NCBI GenBank assembly: GCA_050696075.1
Contig: JBOGUF010000140.1
Span: 1-10,129 of the forward strand
DNA: 10,129 nucleotides
Direction: 5' to 3'
Origin: JBOGUF01 sp050696075
GTDB lineage: Bacteria; Chloroflexota; Chloroflexia; Thermomicrobiales; UBA6265
Part shown: piece by piece, positions 1-6,027 of the stretch
Layout: every line of letters begins with the position of its first letter
How positions within the stretch are numbered: the stretch's first letter is position 1
Translations under genes and position numbers: made by a program
The notes under the pieces: model-generated
Told to the model about the DNA's origin: nothing
What the model saw: the letters and a program-made list of their open reading frames with translations, nothing else
Databases searched by the model: none

Positions 1-501
1 CCCCACGTTCGAGCAGCGCCTCGGCCTGGGTCGCCTCGTGGCGCTGCCCGGCCGTCAGCGCCCAGCAGACCGGCTTGCCGCCCCGCTCGGCGCGCAGGTG
101 GAGCTTGGTCGAGCAGCCGCCCCGCGAGCGGCCAAGGGCCTGGTCGGCGCCCCCTTTTTGGGGGCCCCCGCCGCGTGGGGGTGCGCCCGGATGGTGGTGC
201 CGTCGAGGAAGTGCAGGCGCCAGTCCAGCGCGCCCTGGGCGTCCCCGTCCGCCTGGAGGGCGGCCAGGACCCGGTCCCAGACCCCGGCCCGCTGCCAGCG
301 GCGGAAGCGGGAGTACACCGTCCGCCAGGGGCCGAAGCGCTCCGGCAAGTCGCGCCAGGGCGCCCCGGTCCTCAGGCGCCAGAGGATGCCCTCCACGATC
401 GTCCGGTCGTCCGCGCGCGGGCGCCCGCGCCCGATGCCGCGCGGCGGGAGCAGCGGGCGCAACCGCTCCCATTGCCGGTCGGTCAGCGCGTGTCGTCTCA
501 T
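1..501 (-). CDS. IS5-family transposase, two frames joined by -1 shift, cut by window edge
   Basis: This is a DDE transposase that cuts and joins IS ends. The first frame starts at ATG 501-499 and shows the IS5/IS427-type N-terminus (LTDRQWERLRPLLPP; TIVEGILWRLRTGAPWRDLP). The first catalytic Asp is D100, in LDGTTIRAHPHAAGA. This frame alone would end at 55 with an alanine/arginine-rich tail unlike the family. In the -1 frame the protein continues from about base 154 to the edge with the normal family sequence (GADQALGRSRGG, then STKLHLRAERGGKP and WALTAGQRHEA). Slipping at Lys115-Lys116 (AAA AAG) gives the family-like junction KKGGADQALG. Members of this family commonly use programmed frameshifting, so the split is more likely functional than a mutation. 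The remaining DDE residues lie outside the window. Confidence 0.88.
150..169 (-). other. Candidate -1 ribosomal frameshift site in the transposase
   Basis: On the minus strand the codons CCC AAA AAG GGG lie at 162-151. Re-reading base 154 after AAG moves translation into the frame that encodes the rest of the transposase. C AAA AAG is one base away from the classic A AAA AAG slippery heptamer. The run is flanked by C5 and G5 (CCCCC AAAAA GGGGG) and overlaps the palindrome GGGGGCCCCC, so a local hairpin is possible. A sequencing or assembly error in these homopolymers would look the same. Confidence 0.55.
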
Positions 502-562
502 GCGATCCAGCGTACACCATTTTGCAGACGCGCCCTAGTCGTGGCTTGCTGAGGATGGCTCC

Positions 563-1618
563 ATGACCATCTTACCGATCCAGCCGCTGGCCGAGATTCC
601 GGTCGATCCGATGGTGGCGGCGCTGCCGAAGGCTGATCTGCACCTGCACCAAGAAGGGAAGGCGCGTGTCGACCGCCTCGTCGCGCGGCGGCAGGGGCGG
701 GAGGCGTACGACTGGTGTGCGTGGGCGCGGCGGGTGCTGGCCGAGACGCCGCCGGGGATGGGCCGCCTCGGGGCCGTCTACGCGCCGGATGATGCCCTCG
801 ATCTCGACGGCGCCTCCGACGCCGACCCGAATCTCTTTGTCGCCAGGGTCGCCGATACGCTCGAGGAGGGCGCCGCCGACGGGGCGGTGCTGATTGAGGT
901 CCGCTTCGGCGAGACGCTCGCGGGATCGCCGCCCGACTTCATGCCGCGCTTCCGCGAGGCGGAGCGGCGGGTGCGGGCGCGCTACCCGCGACTTCGCGCC
1001 GAGGCGATCGGTTTCCTCAACCTGGTCGCCGACCCGTCGCGGTTCGCCAAAGAGGAGCGCCGGCTGGAAGCCTGCCTGCGGGCGGCAGGCGAAGGACTGG
1101 CTGGCGTCGATTTCCGGGTCGACCCGTATGACACCGAGGCCGATCCGGCGCTGTGGGCAATCGCCTACCAGTGGGCGGAGCGGGCCGCCGGGGCCGGTTT
1201 GGGCATCACGGTGCATGCCGGCGAGTTCTCGACCGCCAACCTGGCGGCGGCCGTCCGGATGCCCGGATTGCGGCGACTCGGCCACGCCGTCTACGCCGCT
1301 GCCGATCCACGACTGCTCGAACAGGTTGCACGCGGCGGCGTTACCATCGAATGCAGTCTTTCCTGCAACGCTATCCTCGGGGCGGCGCCGTCATACGAGG
1401 ATCACCCGATTCGGCGGTTCGTCGATGCGGGCATCCCGGTCACGCTTAATACCGATCTGCCGCTTCACGCCTGCACCACCATCGGGCGGGAGTACGCCAT
1501 CGCCGCCGCGCTGGGGTTCTCCCCAGACGAGCTATTGGGGTTGACCCGCAACGCCGTGCGCGCGTCGTTCATGGCGCCAGACCGTCGCGACGCGCTCATC
1601 GCCGAACTGGACGCGTGA
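563..1618 (+). CDS. Adenosine-deaminase-family hydrolase (purine-type deaminase)
   Basis: This is a metal-dependent amidohydrolase of the adenosine/AMP deaminase family, expected to be cytosolic and to remove an amino group from a purine or purine-like substrate. At 351 aa it is normal length for the family. It begins with the zinc motif PKADLHLH (H27, H29). HAGE at 218-221 supplies a zinc ligand and the proton-shuttling Glu, RLGH gives H241, and NTD gives the zinc ligand D298. The residue after D298 is Leu, where true adenosine deaminases have a second Asp (DDP) that contacts the purine. The usual GIDLAGDE segment is replaced by GVDFRVDPYD (181-190). Catalysis is therefore likely intact but the substrate may not be adenosine; aminofutalosine or another modified nucleoside is possible. 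ATG 563 has GAGGATGG just upstream. The IS end is about 27 bp away, so the native promoter may have been displaced. A weak 6-bp stem (1625-1630 with 1642-1647) follows the stop. Confidence 0.85.
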   Translation: MTILPIQPLAEIPVDPMVAALPKADLHLHQEGKARVDRLVARRQGREAYDWCAWARRVLAETPPGMGRLGAVYAPDDALDLDGASDADPNLFVARVADTLEEGAADGAVLIEVRFGETLAGSPPDFMPRFREAERRVRARYPRLRAEAIGFLNLVADPSRFAKEERRLEACLRAAGEGLAGVDFRVDPYDTEADPALWAIAYQWAERAAGAGLGITVHAGEFSTANLAAAVRMPGLRRLGHAVYAAADPRLLEQVARGGVTIECSLSCNAILGAAPSYEDHPIRRFVDAGIPVTLNTDLPLHACTTIGREYAIAAALGFSPDELLGLTRNAVRASFMAPDRRDALIAELDA

Positions 1619-1696
1619 GAAGGAAGGCGGGGGCACCTGGTCCGCCTCGCCACATCCAGTTCCGAAGGGAACAGGATGATACCGGAACGACGAACC

Positions 1697-1707
1697 GAAC
1701 ATTGTTC
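1697..1707. promoter_or_regulatory. GAAC-N3-GTTC palindrome upstream of the tetR-type promoter
   Basis: GAACATTGTTC is a perfect palindrome with arms GAACA and TGTTC. It ends 10 bp before the -35 box at 1718. The same pattern recurs at 1765-1775 on the other side of the promoter. Two copies of one palindrome bracketing a TetR-family promoter suggest autoregulatory operators; this is inference. Confidence 0.5.
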
Positions 1708-1717
1708 AATAAACCTA

Positions 1718-1746
1718 TTGACAGTCGGGTGGCGCGGGTGTAGTCT
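1718..1746 (+). promoter_or_regulatory. Sigma70-type promoter of the TetR regulator gene
   Basis: TTGACA (1718-1723, a perfect -35), a 17-bp spacer and TAGTCT (1741-1746, -10-like) give a textbook arrangement. The start of transcription would fall near 1753, giving a leader of about 40 nt before the preferred GTG at 1797. The sequence just upstream (1697-1719) is AT-rich compared with its surroundings. Confidence 0.7.
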
Positions 1747-1764
1747 ATGGGCGGTCGATCGACT

Positions 1765-1775
1765 GAACGGTGTTC
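1765..1775. promoter_or_regulatory. Second GAAC-N3-GTTC palindrome, in the leader of the regulator gene
   Basis: GAACGGTGTTC repeats the arm sequence of the palindrome at 1697-1707, with centres 68 bp apart. It lies just downstream of the predicted transcription start, where a bound repressor would block RNA polymerase. A separate perfect palindrome, GTCGATCGAC, sits at 1754-1763 between the -10 box and this site. Confidence 0.5.
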
Positions 1776-1796
1776 GGAAGGTTGGAGGACGCGGTG

Positions 1797-2426
1797 GTGA
1801 GCGGTGGGGGCGCGGCGGCGCGGCGGGAGCGGGGGCGGCAGGAGATGCGGGCCGCGATTCTCGAGGCCGCGCGGCGGATCGTCGACGCGGAGGGGCTCGG
1901 CGCCCTCTCGATGCGCGCCATCGCCCGCGACCTCGACTATTCGCCAGCCGCGCTCTACGAGTACTTCGCGGCCAAGGAGGAGATCGCGCGCGCCCTTTAT
2001 TTCGAGGGGGCCGGCGGCCTGAAGGACCGGATGCAAGAGGCGCTGGCGGCGATCCCGGCCGGCACCCCGGCGGTCGAGGCGGTGCGGGCGTTGGGCCGGA
2101 CCTATCGGGCCTACGCCCTCGATGAGCCGGAGCTCTTCCGGCTGATCTTCGCCAGCGAGTTGGCCGGTTCCACGTCGGACCACGAGGAACCGCACGACCC
2201 GCGGGGCGGCTTCGACGTCCTCGTCGAGGCGATGGCCAGGGCGATCGCGGCCGGTGAGATGGAACCGGGACCGCCGGAGCTGTTCGCCCTCACCGCCTGG
2301 TCGTCGGTCCATGGATTCGTCATGCTCGAGCTTGGCGCCTTCCTGCCCGGTCAACCCGGTCCGGCGCGGGACGCGCTCTACGACGCGCACCTCCAACGAA
2401 TTCTCACCGGCATGTTGCGCCGCTGA
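1797..2426 (+). CDS. TetR/AcrR-family transcriptional regulator
   Basis: This is a dimeric ligand-responsive repressor, probably of its own gene and the exporter that follows. The N-terminal HTH is clear (numbered from GTG 1797): MRAAILEAARRIVDAEG at 17-33, then LSMRAIARDLDYSPAALYEYF at 37-57 with the typical LYxYFxxKE ending. The C-terminal half has a conserved Trp in LTAWSSVHGFVMLELG, as in the WHG-type ligand domain common in high-GC bacteria. The reading frame is open from GTG 1770, but that start has no ribosome binding site. GGAGG at 1784-1788 is 8 nt from GTG 1797 (5 nt from GTG 1794), so 1797 is preferred, giving 209 aa. Its promoter is flanked by twin palindromes. The exporter starts 89 bp after its stop on the same strand, consistent with a shared transcript. 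The inducer cannot be inferred. Confidence 0.92.
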   Translation: MSGGGAAARRERGRQEMRAAILEAARRIVDAEGLGALSMRAIARDLDYSPAALYEYFAAKEEIARALYFEGAGGLKDRMQEALAAIPAGTPAVEAVRALGRTYRAYALDEPELFRLIFASELAGSTSDHEEPHDPRGGFDVLVEAMARAIAAGEMEPGPPELFALTAWSSVHGFVMLELGAFLPGQPGPARDALYDAHLQRILTGMLRR

Positions 2427-2515
2427 GGCGCTGATTTCGCACCACAATCGATGACGTTCGGACGCGTAGCGGTCGTCGTGTCACTTGCTGACGGCGGCCC
2501 TGGGAGATGCTTACC

Positions 2516-4777
2516 ATGTTGGCTCGCTGGGGGTATGCCCTCTATCGCTTTCGCAAGCTCGTTCTGGCCCTGTCGGGTCTTGGATTGATCCTCTCGTTCG
2601 TCGTGCTGGCGACCGTTGCGCCCGATCTCTCCTCGAACGGATTCGTCGACGACGAGGCGGAGTCGTCGCGGGTCGACCGCATCCTGGCGGAGGAGTTCGG
2701 CCGCGACGACGAGTCGCTCGTCTTCATCTTCGACGCCGGGCAGCCGGTTGCCGACCCGGCCACCCGGAGCGCGGTCGAGGCGGCGCTGGCGCCCGCGGCG
2801 GACGACGCGCGGGTGGCGCGGGTGCTGACGACCTGGACCACCGGCAACCCGGCGTTCGTCTCCGAAGACGGGGCGAGTACCTACGCGGTCGCCTTGCTCG
2901 CGCCTGGCACGGATGGTGAGGAGGCGCTGGACGACCTGCGGGCCGCGGTCGGCGATGCGGCGGAGGCGGCCGATCTCACGGTGAGCGTTGCCGGCGGACC
3001 GGCGATCGGCGAGGCGATTGCCGAGGAGGTGGCGGAGGGGATCACCCGGGCCGAAATCTTCTCGGTGCCGCTGACGTTGTTGATCCAGGTGGTGATCTTC
3101 GGCGGGTTGGTCGCGGCCGGCGTGCCGCTGGTCGTCAGCGGCTTGGCGATCGTCGGGGCCATCGCGGCCGTCTTCGCCCTCTCGGGCGGCAGCTTCCAAT
3201 CGGTCTTCGCGCCGAACGTGATTCTGATGCTTGGTCTCGGCCTCGGCGTCGACTACTCGCTCTTCATGGTTACGCGCTTCCGCGAGGAGATTCGGACCAA
3301 GCCGGTCGACGAGGCGCTCTCGATCTCGATGGCGACGATCGGCAAGGCGATCTTTTTCTCCGGCGTGACGGTCATCTTCGGACTCGCCGCCACCTACTTT
3401 TTCCCGCTGCCCGCGCTGCGCTCGATGGGTCAGGCCGGAATGATCGTCGTCGCCCTCTCCCTCGTCTACGGCCTCACCTTCCTGCCGGCGCTTTTGGCGG
3501 TGCTCGGCCCGCGGATCAACGCGATCTCTCTCAGGCGGCGAGGCGGCAAGGCGGCGAGGCGGCAAGGCAACGACGGAGCACCGAGCGCGGGGCACTCGGT
3601 ACTCGGTACTCGGTACTCCGCGGGCGGTTTCTGGCACGGCCTGGCGGAGATGGTGATGCGGCGGCCGGTGGCGGTGCTGGCGGCGGTGCTGGTGGTGCTG
3701 GTCTTGGCGGGGCTGCCGTTCCTGCGGCTCGACCTGACGCCGGGCGGACCGGAGGTGCTGCCGCTCGACAACCCGGTGCGCATTGCCAGCGACCGGCTCC
3801 AAACCGACTTCCCGGCTGGCGAGGCCGAGCCGATCCCGGTGATCGTTCACGCCGAGGACGGCGATATCCTGAGCGGGGAGAACGTCGCGGCGCTGCAATC
3901 GTTTGTCGGACAGGTGGCCACGATCCCGCATGTGACGCGGGTCGAAAGCGTGGTCACCGACCCGGCGGCGCAAGGCGTGGACTGGGAGGCTGGGACGCTG
4001 CCGGCGGCGCTGCAACCGGTGGTCGAGCAGCGGGTACGCGCCGGGACGACCCTCGTCGAGGTGGTCGCCGACGCCGAGGGCGCCGACCTGGAGGAGGTCG
4101 TGCGCGACGTCCGGGCGCTGGAGACGGCCGGGGTGGAGGTGCTGGTTGGCGGGTTTCCCGGTACGGCGGTCGACACGGTCGATGGCATTGCCGACGGGGT
4201 GGCGCCGGCGCTGCTCTTCGTCATCGGCGGCAGTTACCTGATCCTGCTGCTCACCTTCGGCTCGGTCTTCCTGCCACTGAAGGCGATCTTCATGACGCTG
4301 CTCTCGATCAGCGCCTCGCTCGGCACGCTGGTGCTGATCTTCCAGGACGGCCGGTTGGAGGGCTTCCTAGATTTCCAGGCGAGCGGGGAGGTCATCTCGA
4401 CGACGCCGATCCTGATGTTCTGCATCCTCTTCGGGTTGAGCATGGACTACGAGGTGCTGATGCTGTCGCGGGTGCAAGAGGAGTACCAGCGCACCGGTGA
4501 CAACCGGGCAGCGGTTGCTCTCGGATTGGAGAAGTCGGGGAAGGTGATCACGGGCGCGGCGGCGATCATGATCGTGGTCTTCGGCGGGTTCATGCTGGCC
4601 GACGTGGTGATCATCAAGAGCATGGGCTTCGGCCTGGCGCTGGCGGTGCTGATCGACGCCACGATCGTGCGCGGCTTGCTGGTGCCGGCGACGATGCGGC
4701 TGATGGGTCGCTGGAACTGGTGGGCGCCGGCGCCGGTGCGGCGGGTCGTTCGCCGGCTCGGTCTAGCGCACGCATGA
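2516..4777 (+). CDS. MMPL/RND-family membrane transporter
   Basis: This is a proton-driven exporter of lipids, drugs or other hydrophobic substrates in the cytoplasmic membrane. It has the two-fold layout of the family: one N-terminal TM (about residues 12-34), a large extracytoplasmic domain to about 180, a bundle of five TMs to about 335, a loop, TM7 (from RRPVAVLAAVLVVLV), a second extracytoplasmic domain to about 555, then five more TMs. The two diagnostic repeats are visible: GVDYSLFMVTRFREE near 244 and GLSMDYEVLMLSRVQEEY near 640, each with the Asp-Tyr pair used in proton relay. GGGAG at 2502-2506 is 9 nt before ATG 2516, so that start is preferred over ATG 2507. Total length is 753 aa. 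Residues about 340-372, between TM6 and TM7, are encoded by tandem repeats and look like an in-frame insertion in the cytoplasmic loop. The TetR gene upstream is the likely regulator. Confidence 0.94.
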   Translation: MLARWGYALYRFRKLVLALSGLGLILSFVVLATVAPDLSSNGFVDDEAESSRVDRILAEEFGRDDESLVFIFDAGQPVADPATRSAVEAALAPAADDARVARVLTTWTTGNPAFVSEDGASTYAVALLAPGTDGEEALDDLRAAVGDAAEAADLTVSVAGGPAIGEAIAEEVAEGITRAEIFSVPLTLLIQVVIFGGLVAAGVPLVVSGLAIVGAIAAVFALSGGSFQSVFAPNVILMLGLGLGVDYSLFMVTRFREEIRTKPVDEALSISMATIGKAIFFSGVTVIFGLAATYFFPLPALRSMGQAGMIVVALSLVYGLTFLPALLAVLGPRINAISLRRRGGKAARRQGNDGAPSAGHSVLGTRYSAGGFWHGLAEMVMRRPVAVLAAVLVVLVLAGLPFLRLDLTPGGPEVLPLDNPVRIASDRLQTDFPAGEAEPIPVIVHAEDGDILSGENVAALQSFVGQVATIPHVTRVESVVTDPAAQGVDWEAGTLPAALQPVVEQRVRAGTTLVEVVADAEGADLEEVVRDVRALETAGVEVLVGGFPGTAVDTVDGIADGVAPALLFVIGGSYLILLLTFGSVFLPLKAIFMTLLSISASLGTLVLIFQDGRLEGFLDFQASGEVISTTPILMFCILFGLSMDYEVLMLSRVQEEYQRTGDNRAAVALGLEKSGKVITGAAAIMIVVFGGFMLADVVIIKSMGFGLALAVLIDATIVRGLLVPATMRLMGRWNWWAPAPVRRVVRRLGLAHA
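3533..3614. repeat. Tandem repeat cluster inside the transporter gene
   Basis: Four copies of an 8-bp unit AGGCGGC(G/A), alternating G and A so that they also form two 16-bp copies, occupy 3533-3564. Three copies of ACTCGGT occupy 3594-3614. Between them ACCGAG (3580-3585) pairs with CTCGGT (3595-3600). The cluster resembles mobile or slippage-prone intergenic repeats but is carried in frame inside a coding sequence, where it encodes an Arg/Gly/Ser-rich stretch with no hydrophobic segment. Confidence 0.75.
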
Positions 4778-4783
4778 CGAGTA

Positions 4784-4819
4784 CGGGGTTCGGGGTTCGA
4801 CGCAACACGCCGAACCCCG
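4784..4819 (+). terminator. Hairpin after the transporter gene (candidate terminator)
   Basis: CGGGGTTCG (4791-4799) pairs perfectly with CGAACCCCG (4811-4819) across an 11-nt loop. A second CGGGGTT copy (4784-4790) sits directly before it, so two alternative stems are possible. It starts 7 bp after the transporter stop. There is no T-run after it, so termination may be weak or factor-assisted, or the sequence may be a dispersed intergenic repeat. Confidence 0.5.
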
Positions 4820-4908
4820 AGTCCCTTGGTCGATTGCACGGCTGGCCATTGCAGAGTTGAGGGGGCAACTGGCTACGCGTGCGGGAGCTTGGAGGTCGAA
4901 CGGGAGAG

Positions 4909-4925
4909 GTGATGCTGGCCATCAC
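4909..4925 (-). terminator. Small hairpin at the end of hicA (weak candidate)
   Basis: GTGATG (4909-4914) and CATCAC (4920-4925) form a 6-bp stem with a 5-nt loop. The stem overlaps the hicA stop codon at 4922-4924. It is short and lacks a T-run, so a terminator role is only possible. Confidence 0.25.
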
Positions 4926-5161
4926 GCCTCGTCGTAGGCGCGAAGGAACTCGTCGCGCGTGATGCCGGTTTGAGTGCAGATGGTGCGGAGCGTTGAACCC
5001 TTCATCGTCGAATGGTTCGGAAGCGTTAGGGGCGTACGGGTGCCGTCGGCATTGTCACGAATCATCGCGATATGCTCGCGCTCTCGTACCATCCGAAATC
5101 CAAGCCGCTCTAACGCGCCGATGACGCGACTCTTCGGCGCATCGACGGGGAACTTCGCCAC
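4922..5161 (-). CDS. hicA: HicA-family toxin (mRNA interferase)
   Basis: HicA toxins are small double-stranded-RNA-binding-fold ribonucleases that cleave mRNA in a ribosome-independent way when not held by HicB. This 79-aa protein has the family pattern: GALERLGFRMVREREH at 15-30, with H30 in the position of the catalytic His, LTLPNHSTMKGSTLRTI at 45-61, and the ending ITRDEFL. The usual SHHxF after the basic stretch is EHIAMI here, so one flanking position differs. The start is GTG 5161-5159, immediately after the TAG stop of hicB (TAG GTG, no gap). No strong ribosome binding site is visible, so translation is probably coupled to hicB. Family assignment is firm; activity is untested. Confidence 0.85.
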   Translation of the reverse strand: MAKFPVDAPKSRVIGALERLGFRMVREREHIAMIRDNADGTRTPLTLPNHSTMKGSTLRTICTQTGITRDEFLRAYDEA

Positions 5162-5386
5162 CTAGCCGGCCAGCTGTGCTTCGGCAACGAAGGCATCGAG
5201 GACAGGGGAGTCGATATCGACCGCTTCGTCTCCAAAGGTCTCAATATGGAATCGGAGGGCGGACGTCACGTCGGCGAGTGCTTCCTCATAGGTATCACCC
5301 TGACCCACGACTGTCCCGTTCACGCCTAGCGGGTAGGCCACGTATCCATCCGGATGCCGCTCGACGACGATTTTGAGAGGCTGCAT
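5162..5386 (-). CDS. hicB: HicB-family antitoxin, short form
   Basis: HicB binds and neutralises HicA. The protein is a single partial RNase-H-like HicB domain: LKIVVERHPDGYVAYPLG, VVGQGDTYEEALADVTSALRFHIE, then an acidic tail. In the usual HicB layout a C-terminal HTH or ribbon-helix-helix DNA-binding domain follows; here the protein stops at 74 aa without one, so autoregulation by this protein alone is doubtful. The frame is open to ATG 5410, but GGAG at 5396-5393 lies 6 nt before ATG 5386, and a TATACT box at 5421-5416 would start the transcript near 5409. ATG 5386 is therefore preferred. The antitoxin gene comes first and the toxin gene abuts it, the reverse of the E. coli hicAB order but common for short HicB proteins. 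Confidence 0.83.
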   Translation of the reverse strand: MQPLKIVVERHPDGYVAYPLGVNGTVVGQGDTYEEALADVTSALRFHIETFGDEAVDIDSPVLDAFVAEAQLAG

Positions 5387-5415
5387 GTGAATCTCCATTC
5401 GCGGTCGCATGCGCG

Positions 5416-5421
5416 AGTATA
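5416..5421 (-). promoter_or_regulatory. Candidate -10 box of the hicBA operon
   Basis: On the minus strand TATACT lies 29 bp before the preferred hicB start. No good -35 box is seen at the right distance. The palindrome CGCATGCG (5406-5413) covers the expected transcription start and could be an operator. Confidence 0.4.
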
Positions 5422-5494
5422 GCTGAGCGTGAACGGTTGAGCGCCGGTCAGGATGCGAAACTCGACAGTCAAAGGTCGCTATGATACCGCGGGC

Positions 5495-5887
5495 TTATAG
5501 AGTCTTTGTGATCGAACGCTCAAGTCGCGTCAGAAGGCTGGAGACATATCCGAGGCTTTCGTTAAGTGTTGGCCGATAGGCACTCGGATGAGCACATTCA
5601 TTTCGCGTTGACGACAAGCCATGCAAACGTTTCATCTCGCCCTTGGAAAGGAGTCCAAGTTCTTTCGCCACTTGAACTAGTTGACACTCTCCAATCTCGT
5701 CTCTTACATCCTCGATAGTTGCAAACCTTCCCCAGTTGGGTCTAACTTGCTTCAGTTTGACAAGCCCGTCAGAGGCGATTTTGGCCTCTAAGAAATCAAT
5801 GAACGCCTGTTTGGGCAGCCTTTCGAGCAGAGGCTTGATTTTCCCCGGAACCGTTGTGTAGGCATAGTTCGTCGGCAACGCGTCCAT
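5495..5887 (-). CDS. Unknown protein with a HEPN-like RNxxxH motif
   Basis: I do not recognise this gene with confidence. From ATG 5887 it encodes 130 aa, mostly helical and without membrane segments. The N-terminus (YAYTTVPGKIKPLLERLPKQ) recalls winged-helix starts such as those of DUF5343 proteins. Near the C-terminus SSTRNECAHPS carries R95-N96-x3-H100, the RNxxxH signature of HEPN ribonucleases and of DUF4145-like domains, followed by a helix (ESLGYVSSLLTRLE) as expected for that fold. GC content is about 47% in the part counted (5641-5700), well below the core genes, which suggests transfer. The frame is open up to 6079, but that extension runs through a strong hairpin (6028-6076) and a promoter-like sequence (5940-5968), so a start at 5887, or a TTG at 5923 or 5899, is more credible. 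A HEPN role in RNA cleavage is inference from one motif. Confidence 0.55.
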   Translation of the reverse strand: MDALPTNYAYTTVPGKIKPLLERLPKQAFIDFLEAKIASDGLVKLKQVRPNWGRFATIEDVRDEIGECQLVQVAKELGLLSKGEMKRLHGLSSTRNECAHPSAYRPTLNESLGYVSSLLTRLERSITKTL

Positions 5888-5939
5888 CTTTTCTAACAAA
5901 CGACCACTGCGATGATAAAACAAAAGCTTCCTAAACAGG

Positions 5940-5968
5940 ATGTAAGCGATTGTCCGTCCAATTCTCAA
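5940..5968 (-). promoter_or_regulatory. Candidate promoter of the HEPN-like gene
   Basis: On the minus strand TTGAGA (5968-5963), a 17-bp spacer and TTACAT (5945-5940) make a plausible sigma70 promoter. Transcription would start near 5933 and give a leader of about 46 nt before ATG 5887. This is one reason for not accepting the long upstream extension of that reading frame. Confidence 0.45.
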
Positions 5969-6027
5969 GTGGGTCGTCCGAGTGCGGGTGTGGGAATTGG
6001 AGGTCGAGTCGGTGGTGACCACACCGC

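Larger units (their letters stand above)
1..535 (-). mobile_element. IS5-family insertion sequence, right part only
   Basis: The window opens inside an insertion sequence whose transposase reads leftward. The element continues beyond base 1, so its other end and terminal repeat cannot be compared. The visible end is placed near 535 because the conserved transposase begins at 501, a noncoding tail resembling an IS end follows (on the minus strand GGGCGCGTCTGCAAAA), and a CTA triplet at 535-537 could be part of a short target duplication. This boundary is inferred. The element end is about 27 bp upstream of the next gene's start codon. Confidence 0.8.

Noticed and set aside
38..566. Several plus-strand open frames opposite the transposase.
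   Set aside because: They are arginine/proline-rich shadows of the conserved transposase frames, which match the IS5 family.
572..1285. Minus-strand open frame of 237 codons opposite the deaminase gene.
   Set aside because: No recognisable domain; the plus strand carries all deaminase motifs in order.
1625..1672. Two small stems (AGGCGG/CCGCCT, and GTTCC/GGAAC with a GAAG loop) after the deaminase gene as a terminator.
   Set aside because: Both are only 5-6 bp with no T-run; too weak to list as a terminator.
3533..3614. CRISPR-like array.
   Set aside because: Units are 7-8 bp and directly adjacent with no spacers; this is simple tandem repetition.
2378..4015. Long open frame of 545 codons on the minus strand, opposite the regulator end and the transporter.
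   Set aside because: It is antisense to a clearly conserved MMPL protein, is extremely Arg/His/Asp/Gln-rich with no domain, and is explained by high GC at third positions.
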